19,845 bases of DNA from Pelagibius sp050330205 (GTDB lineage: Bacteria > Pseudomonadota > Alphaproteobacteria > Kiloniellales > Kiloniellaceae). Of this stretch, positions 16,323 through 19,845 are shown piece by piece. Position 1 is the first letter of the stretch; the number at the start of each line of letters is the position of its first letter. Under the pieces are notes generated by a model. The model was not told the origin of the DNA. It saw only the letters and a program-made list of their open reading frames with translations, and ran no database searches. The stretch covers positions 1 to 19,845 of the forward strand of contig JBHJOA010000084.1 in the NCBI GenBank assembly GCA_050330205.1, written 5' to 3'. Both the position numbers and the translations under genes were made by a program.

Positions 16323-16424
16323 CCCCCCCTCACCCAGCTTCGTCTAAGCGCGAACGTCGTTCGCGCAAGACTTCGCAACCCTCTCCCCGTTGGGGCGAGG
16401 GTTTCATTTGTTTTGTGAGGGGGG
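16323..16424 (+). repeat. Structured repeat, copy A (between DUF559 gene and dnaE2)
   Basis: The unit starts CCCTCACCCAGC and ends GTGAGGGGGG, giving inverted ends about 100 bp apart. Inside are two hairpins: GCGCGAAC(16348-16355)/GTTCGCGC(16359-16366), and CCCTC-T-CCCC/GGGG-C-GAGGG (16379-16401). It fills the whole gap between the DUF559 stop and the dnaE2 leader. Its left end reads GGGTGAGGGGGG on the dnaE2 strand and supplies the only Shine-Dalgarno-like bases there. Confidence 0.88.
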
Positions 16425-16427
16425 CAC

Positions 16428-17168
16428 TCACGGCTGCTCCAATGTTTCCAGTATCCGCGTTAGCACGCCATCCATGTTTTCCAGTACCTCGCTGTTCCAG
16501 AATCTCAGAACACGGAAGCCGCGGCTTTCCAGCCAGAGCGTGCGCGCGGGATCGCGGTGCTGCCCGCCGTCGAGTTCGATGACGAGGCGTTCGTCGTAGC
16601 AGCAGAAGTCGACGATGAAAGGCCCCAGGGGAACCTGGCGGCGGAACTTGTAGCCTTGCAGCCCGCGGCCTCGCAGGCGCGCCCAGAGTTTCTGTTCGGC
16701 TTCGGACCTGGCGTCGTGCCGCGACATCGCTTCCCCCTCACCCTGCTTTTCTTTCCCTCGCCCCACCGGGGAGAGGGTTGCGCAGGCTTGGTGAGCGTGA
16801 GCGAACCTAGCCGGAGCTGGGTGAGGGGGACGCCGCTGCTCCAATGCCCGAGCAATGGTCGACAGGACACCGTCCATGCCGGTCAGCACATCGCTGTTCC
16901 AGAAACGGAGAACCCTATACCCTTCACTTTCCAGCCAGGCGGTGCGGCGGCGATCCTTTGCGATTTGAACCGCATCGGCGTGCTGGCCGCCATCCAGTTC
17001 GACGATCAGCTTGCGACGCAGGCAGGCGAAGTCGACGACGTAAGCGCCGCGCGGGACTTGGCGCCTGAATTTGCAGCCGGCGAGCTGGTTGTCACGCAGG
17101 AGAGACCATAGCTTCTGTTCCGCATCGGTCTGGTTGCGGCGGAGGTTTCTCGCTTTCGACAAGGTCAT
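16428..17168 (-). CDS. Tandem DUF559 (Vsr/PD-(D/E)XK-like) protein with a repeat-encoded linker
   Basis: This 246-residue protein has two DUF559 domains, a family related by fold to very-short-patch-repair endonucleases. Domain 1 (about 11-110) reads NQTDAEQKLWSLLRDNQLAG, FRRQVPRGAYVVDFACLRRK, LIVELDGGQHAD, DRRRTAWLE and GYRVLRFWNSDVL. Domain 2 (about 154-245) repeats the order but lacks roughly seven residues between GGQH and WLES, including the usual D-x-R-R motif, so its activity is doubtful. The linker, residues 114-146, is coded by repeat copy B. An internal ATG (codon 148, at 16727) has GAGGGGG five bases upstream and may be the start of a separate second protein. The gene lies between imuB and dnaE2, which are usually adjacent. 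No function is established; a role in moving the repeats is my hypothesis. Composition matches the flanks, so the insertion is not recent foreign DNA. Confidence 0.9.
   Translation of the reverse strand: MTLSKARNLRRNQTDAEQKLWSLLRDNQLAGCKFRRQVPRGAYVVDFACLRRKLIVELDGGQHADAVQIAKDRRRTAWLESEGYRVLRFWNSDVLTGMDGVLSTIARALEQRRPPHPAPARFAHAHQACATLSPVGRGKEKQGEGEAMSRHDARSEAEQKLWARLRGRGLQGYKFRRQVPLGPFIVDFCCYDERLVIELDGGQHRDPARTLWLESRGFRVLRFWNSEVLENMDGVLTRILETLEQP
16733..16829 (-). repeat. Structured repeat, copy B (inside the DUF559 gene, inverted)
   Basis: This is the same element in the opposite orientation to A and C, with ends CCCCCTCACCC (16733-16743) and GGGTGAGGGGG (16819-16829). The CCCTCGCCCC/GGGGAGAGGG hairpin is intact. 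The other stem has changed to an outer pairing GGCTTGGT/ACCTAGCC with one mismatch. The copy contains no stop in the DUF559 frame and is translated. The bases after its CAGCTCCGG end, ACGCCGCT, match those after the equivalent end of copy A. Confidence 0.88.
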
Positions 17169-17200
17169 CTTCCCACCTTCTGTTCAGCACACTTCACCAT

Positions 17201-17276
17201 CCCCCTCACCCAGCTCCGGCTAAGCGCACGAGTGCGCTAAGCCTTCGCAACCCTCTCCCCGTTGGGGCGAGGGGAG
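17201..17276 (+). repeat. Structured repeat, copy C (between imuB and DUF559 gene)
   Basis: The unit starts CCCCCTCACCCAGCTCCGG, then has the hairpin AGCGCAC(17223-17229)-GA-GTGCGCT(17232-17238) and the CCCTC-T-CCCC/GGGG-C-GAGGG hairpin. It lacks the GTGAGGGGG far end seen in A and B, so it is a shorter or truncated copy. Its left end lies 32 bp before the DUF559 start. Confidence 0.88.
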
Positions 17277-17277
17277 A

Positions 17278-17309
17278 CTAAAAGAGTCCTGATCCCGTAA
17301 GGGAGCAGG
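17278..17309 (-). terminator. Possible intrinsic terminator just after imuB
   Basis: On the reverse strand a hairpin CCTG-C-TCCC/GGGA-T-CAGG (17288-17309, loop TTAC) starts 13 bp after the imuB stop and is followed by ACTCTTTTA. The stem is short with one mismatch and the T run is only four long. If active it would separate imuAB from the DUF559 gene and dnaE2. Confidence 0.35.
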
Positions 17310-17322
17310 GGCTGCGGTTGTT

Positions 17323-18933
17323 TCATCCGAACAGTCCGTGCAGGAACCATCGGCCGGCGGCGCGGTAGAGCCAGTAGCGGCGGCCGTCGGTGTCTTCGAC
17401 GCGGAAGTAGTCGCGCGGAGCGGCGTTGGATTGTTCTTCATCATTTGCCCACCATTCGCCGAGCAGGCGTTCGGGGCCTTCGGCGCGGGCCACCTGGTGC
17501 AGCACGCGGCGCCAGCGGAAGCGCGCCGGCGGGTAGTCGGGCAACAGCGAGACGGCCTCGACGGGTTCCGGGCGCGCGAGCAGGCGCAGCGGGCGCAGTT
17601 TCGGGTGCGGCGTCTTCTGCCAGTCGTCGTTTGCCTCTTCTCCACCGGCGGGCGCGAGGGCGAAGGCACGCTCGGGGACATGGCTTTGCTTGAGGCGCGG
17701 CGCGCGCACGGCACCCTCGCCGAGGCGGCCGGCGAGGCGGTCGACCAGTTCGGGGATGTCCTTCGCGCCCGCGCCCGGCGATGCCGAAGCGGGATCCAAC
17801 GTCATCTGCTGCGCGGCCAGCGGCGCCGTCAGGGTGGCGCCGAGGGTCATCACCTCGATGCCGAAGCCGGGGTCGAGGCGCGGCAGCTTCTCGGTGAAGA
17901 GGCGGCGCAGGTGTTTGGCGTCGCGGCTCGGCCGGCTGGTGCCGAGGGTGAGGCGCTGCAGGCTGCCGTCGCTGCGGTAGGCGGTCAGTTCCAACTGCCG
18001 TGCGCCGCGCCCGGCGCGCGCCAGTTCGCGGCAGAGATGGTCGAGCAGCAGGGTGACGGCGCGGGCGAGGTCGTCGGGGTCGGCGGCCGGCTCGGCGAAG
18101 ATCCGCCGCACGAGGTGGGCGGCGGGGGCCTGCTGCGGCGACAGCGCCTCGGGCTCGAGGCCGAGGGCCTGGGCGAGGCGGCGCACGGCCAGCGCCCCGA
18201 AGCGCGGCGTCAGCACGGCGGGCGTGAGGGGATAGAGGTCCCCGACGCGGCGCAGGCCCAGGCGGTCCATCAGTTCCCCCGTGACCGCGGGCAGGCGCAG
18301 CGCCGCCGGCGGCAGCGGCGCCAGGGCGGCGCGCTGCCGGCCGGGCGTGACGACGACGCAGGGGTGCGCCGGCGAGGTGGCGAAGCGGGCCATGGCCCAG
18401 GCGGCGCCGAGGCTGTCGGCCAGCGCCGCGCGCGCCGTATAGCCGAAGCGCCGGAGGCGGGCCTGCAGGTCCTCCAGCAGGGCGCGCTCGCCGCCGAAGA
18501 GGTGGCAGCAGCCGGTGACGTCGAGCAGGATGCCCGCGGCACCTCCGCTTTCTTCGTGCAGGTCGCCCGGCGCCGTCCAGGGGGTGTAGCGGGCGCACCA
18601 GGCGGCCAGCGTGGCCAGCGCGCGGGCATCCACTTCCGGCTCGTGGGGGACGGTGACGAGGCCGGGCAGCAGGGCGCGCGCCTCGGCCAGCGGCAGGCCG
18701 GGGGCGAGGCCGCCGGCCGCCGCCGCCGCGTTCACCGCCGCGAGGACGAGGCGTCCACCGCCGCCCTTACCCGGCTCGTCGGCGACCAGGGCCAGCGGCT
18801 GCCGCGGCTCAGCCGGCCCGGCGGAAGCCGGCGGCTGGTCCGGGGGCCGGCCCGGCGGCCGCTGCGCGGCCCGGGCACGCTCCCAGCGATCGGTCGCGAA
18901 GCGCGGCAGCCAGAGAGAAACCACACGCCGCAT
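17323..18933 (-). CDS. imuB: Mutasome subunit ImuB (inactive Y-family polymerase homologue)
   Basis: This 536-residue protein opens with MRRVVSLWLPRFATDRWERA, the standard ImuB start, in which the Y-family catalytic carboxylate is replaced. AGGLAPGLPLAEARALLPGL, ILLDVTGCCHLFGGERALLEDL and YTARAALADSLGAAWAMARF follow as in ImuB/DinP-like palm and finger regions. RLPAVTGELMDRLGLRRVGDLYPL is the helix-hairpin-helix part and the little-finger region comes after it. ImuB is known to bridge the beta clamp, ImuA and DnaE2. I do not see an unmistakable clamp-binding pentapeptide here. It overlaps imuA by 125 bp, which I regard as usual for this pair. The protein ends GRWFLHGLFG as many ImuB proteins do, so the repeat insert has not truncated it. 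Confidence 0.94.
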   Translation of the reverse strand: MRRVVSLWLPRFATDRWERARAAQRPPGRPPDQPPASAGPAEPRQPLALVADEPGKGGGGRLVLAAVNAAAAAGGLAPGLPLAEARALLPGLVTVPHEPEVDARALATLAAWCARYTPWTAPGDLHEESGGAAGILLDVTGCCHLFGGERALLEDLQARLRRFGYTARAALADSLGAAWAMARFATSPAHPCVVVTPGRQRAALAPLPPAALRLPAVTGELMDRLGLRRVGDLYPLTPAVLTPRFGALAVRRLAQALGLEPEALSPQQAPAAHLVRRIFAEPAADPDDLARAVTLLLDHLCRELARAGRGARQLELTAYRSDGSLQRLTLGTSRPSRDAKHLRRLFTEKLPRLDPGFGIEVMTLGATLTAPLAAQQMTLDPASASPGAGAKDIPELVDRLAGRLGEGAVRAPRLKQSHVPERAFALAPAGGEEANDDWQKTPHPKLRPLRLLARPEPVEAVSLLPDYPPARFRWRRVLHQVARAEGPERLLGEWWANDEEQSNAAPRDYFRVEDTDGRRYWLYRAAGRWFLHGLFG

Positions 18934-19780
18934 CGTCCCACTCCACTTGCCAGGATCCCGGCGCCGCCCCGCGGCAGCGCAGGAGGTCGAGCCGCCAGCG
19001 CGGGCGGCCGATGAAAGACTCCCCCCAAAGGTCTTGCGAAGGCGCCCCTGAAGCCCTTGGCGTCACCCGCCAGCGGCTGAGCGCGGCGCTGGCGGCACGG
19101 CCGGCGCGCGGCGGCCGGAAGCGGCGGTGCAGCGCGAAGGCGGTGACGCCGCTTGTCTCGTTACGGCTGGCCTCGGCGGCGAGCTGCAGGCGCCGTCCGG
19201 CGAGGCGGTCGAGCCCTTCGACCTCGCCCACCACGGCGGCGAGGCGGACGCAGCGCAGCCCCTCCTCCATGGCCCAGAGCACCTCGGCGTCGGAGCGCGC
19301 GCGGGCGATGAGGAAGCGGCCGGGGGCGAGCCCCTGGCCGGCGAGCGCCGGCGGGTAGAGGTCGCCCCGGCGCGACACCCAGAGGATCTGGCCGCTGTCC
19401 GGAAAGGCGCGCTCGAGGCGCGCGAGCAGCGCGAGGCAGAAGCCCAGCGTCGCCCCGTCGTCCCACTCCGCGCGCTCGCCCTCGATCTCGTGCAGCGCCC
19501 CCAGCGGCAGCCCGCCGCCGGGCAGCGCGGCGTCGAGGGCGGCGAGGCCGAGCGGGACCACCGGGCGTGGGGCCAGGGCGCGGGCATCCCCCAGGCCGGT
19601 GCCCTGCTCCAGCCGGCGCACCTGGGCGCGCAGGGCAGCCAGCCCGGCGGCCGCTCCAGAGGGGGGACCGGAGGCGGGCGCACGGGCGGCGCCGGGAGGC
19701 TCCGGAAGGTCCGAAAGCCCCGGAAAACGGCGCAGATCCTGCCCTGGCAGGCGCGCGTCTGAGGACACGGCAGGCGACAT
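18809..19780 (-). CDS. imuA: Mutasome subunit ImuA (RecA/SulA-like)
   Basis: This 323-residue protein is the first gene of the SOS mutagenesis locus. After a Pro/Ala-rich N-terminus (1-45) come LAALRAQVRRLEQG, PLGLAALDAALPGGGLPLGALHEIEGE, FCLALLARLERAFPDSGQILWVS, PGRFLIARARSDAEVLWAMEEGLR, the Arg-rich region with SRWRVTPRASG, and RWRLDLLRCRGAAPGSWQVEWDDA, all in the order of ImuA proteins. The family has a RecA-like core; ImuA is needed with ImuB and DnaE2 for damage-induced mutagenesis in alphaproteobacteria such as Caulobacter. The ATG at 19780 follows GGGGTGAG. A perfect LexA box lies 38-52 bp upstream. The extended Ala/Pro-rich C-terminus covers the start of imuB. Confidence 0.92.
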   Translation of the reverse strand: MSPAVSSDARLPGQDLRRFPGLSDLPEPPGAARAPASGPPSGAAAGLAALRAQVRRLEQGTGLGDARALAPRPVVPLGLAALDAALPGGGLPLGALHEIEGERAEWDDGATLGFCLALLARLERAFPDSGQILWVSRRGDLYPPALAGQGLAPGRFLIARARSDAEVLWAMEEGLRCVRLAAVVGEVEGLDRLAGRRLQLAAEASRNETSGVTAFALHRRFRPPRAGRAASAALSRWRVTPRASGAPSQDLWGESFIGRPRWRLDLLRCRGAAPGSWQVEWDDAACGFSLAAALRDRSLGACPGRAAAAGPAPGPAAGFRRAG

Positions 19781-19817
19781 CTCACCCCATCGCCCCTTGG
19801 GCGGGTTCAGCGAGTTT

Positions 19818-19832
19818 GTTCTCTTTTTGTTC
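19818..19832 (-). promoter_or_regulatory. Alphaproteobacterial LexA (SOS) box upstream of imuA
   Basis: The sequence is GTTC-TCTTTTT-GTTC on the plus strand (GAAC-N7-GAAC towards imuA). This is the exact direct-repeat form GTTC-N7-GTTC bound by LexA in most alphaproteobacteria. It lies 38 bp upstream of the imuA start codon, a position expected to cover the promoter. No second perfect copy was seen before dnaE2 or the DUF559 gene. Confidence 0.88.
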
Positions 19833-19845
19833 TAGACAGCCTGAG

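Noticed and set aside
17165..17200. Eleven-codon mini-ORF whose TGA overlaps the DUF559 ATG
   Set aside because: The ATGA overlap is neat, but the G-rich bases touch the mini-ORF start directly, leaving no room for a working ribosome site. It is probably chance.
16323..17276. CRISPR-like array
   Set aside because: There are three imperfect copies in mixed orientation, 300-400 bp apart, with coding sequence between them and no regular spacers.
17338..19014. Plus-strand 558-codon frame
   Set aside because: It is antisense to imuB and imuA.

Overview
The window is GC-rich DNA, about 70% by eye with a hand count of 73% over 3541-3600. It fits an alphaproteobacterium, probably of the Rhodospirillales type. 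The support is an alphaproteobacterial LexA box (GTTC-N7-GTTC) in front of an imuA-imuB-dnaE2 SOS mutagenesis locus, a PAS_5 protein, and copies of a CCCTCACCC...CCCTCTCCCC structured repeat of a style I know from alphaproteobacteria. The genus cannot be named from the sequence.

Layout, left to right. 1-3098 (-): putA, the bifunctional proline-catabolic enzyme, with its C-terminus off the left edge. 3327-4163 (+): a secreted amino-acid-type solute-binding protein, divergent from putA. 4332-5970 (-): a two-gene, lower-GC island encoding TcmP and its three-Cys partner of the phage Gp37/Gp68 (DUF5131) family, with its own likely promoter at 6006-6034. 6069-8194 (-): three uncharacterised genes for a two-part membrane/coiled-coil protein, a 69-residue Flp-pilin-like peptide and a small membrane protein, preceded by three 16-bp tandem repeats. 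8364-8837 (-) and 9102-9764 (+): two divergent exported proteins, one DUF4402-like and one unknown. 10030-11421 (+): a class III aminotransferase. 11396-12355 (-): a membrane-anchored ClpP/crotonase-fold serine hydrolase. 12518-13045 (+): a PAS_5 protein. 13057-19780 (-): the SOS mutasome locus.

The most unusual part is the mutasome locus. The normal imuA-imuB-dnaE2 order is interrupted between imuB and dnaE2 by about 1 kb. This insert holds a gene for two tandem DUF559 (Vsr-like nuclease fold) domains and three copies (A, B, C) of a roughly 75-100 bp two-hairpin repeat. Copy B lies inside the DUF559 gene and is translated as the linker between the two nuclease-like domains. The G-rich ends of copies A and B sit where the ribosome-binding sites of dnaE2 and of the second DUF559 domain would be. 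I propose, as inference, that DUF559 genes and these repeats form a linked mobile module that has entered and partly rewired an SOS operon. The TcmP/Gp37-68 pair is the second candidate for a poorly described system.

All functions are assigned from motifs read by eye. No database search was run.
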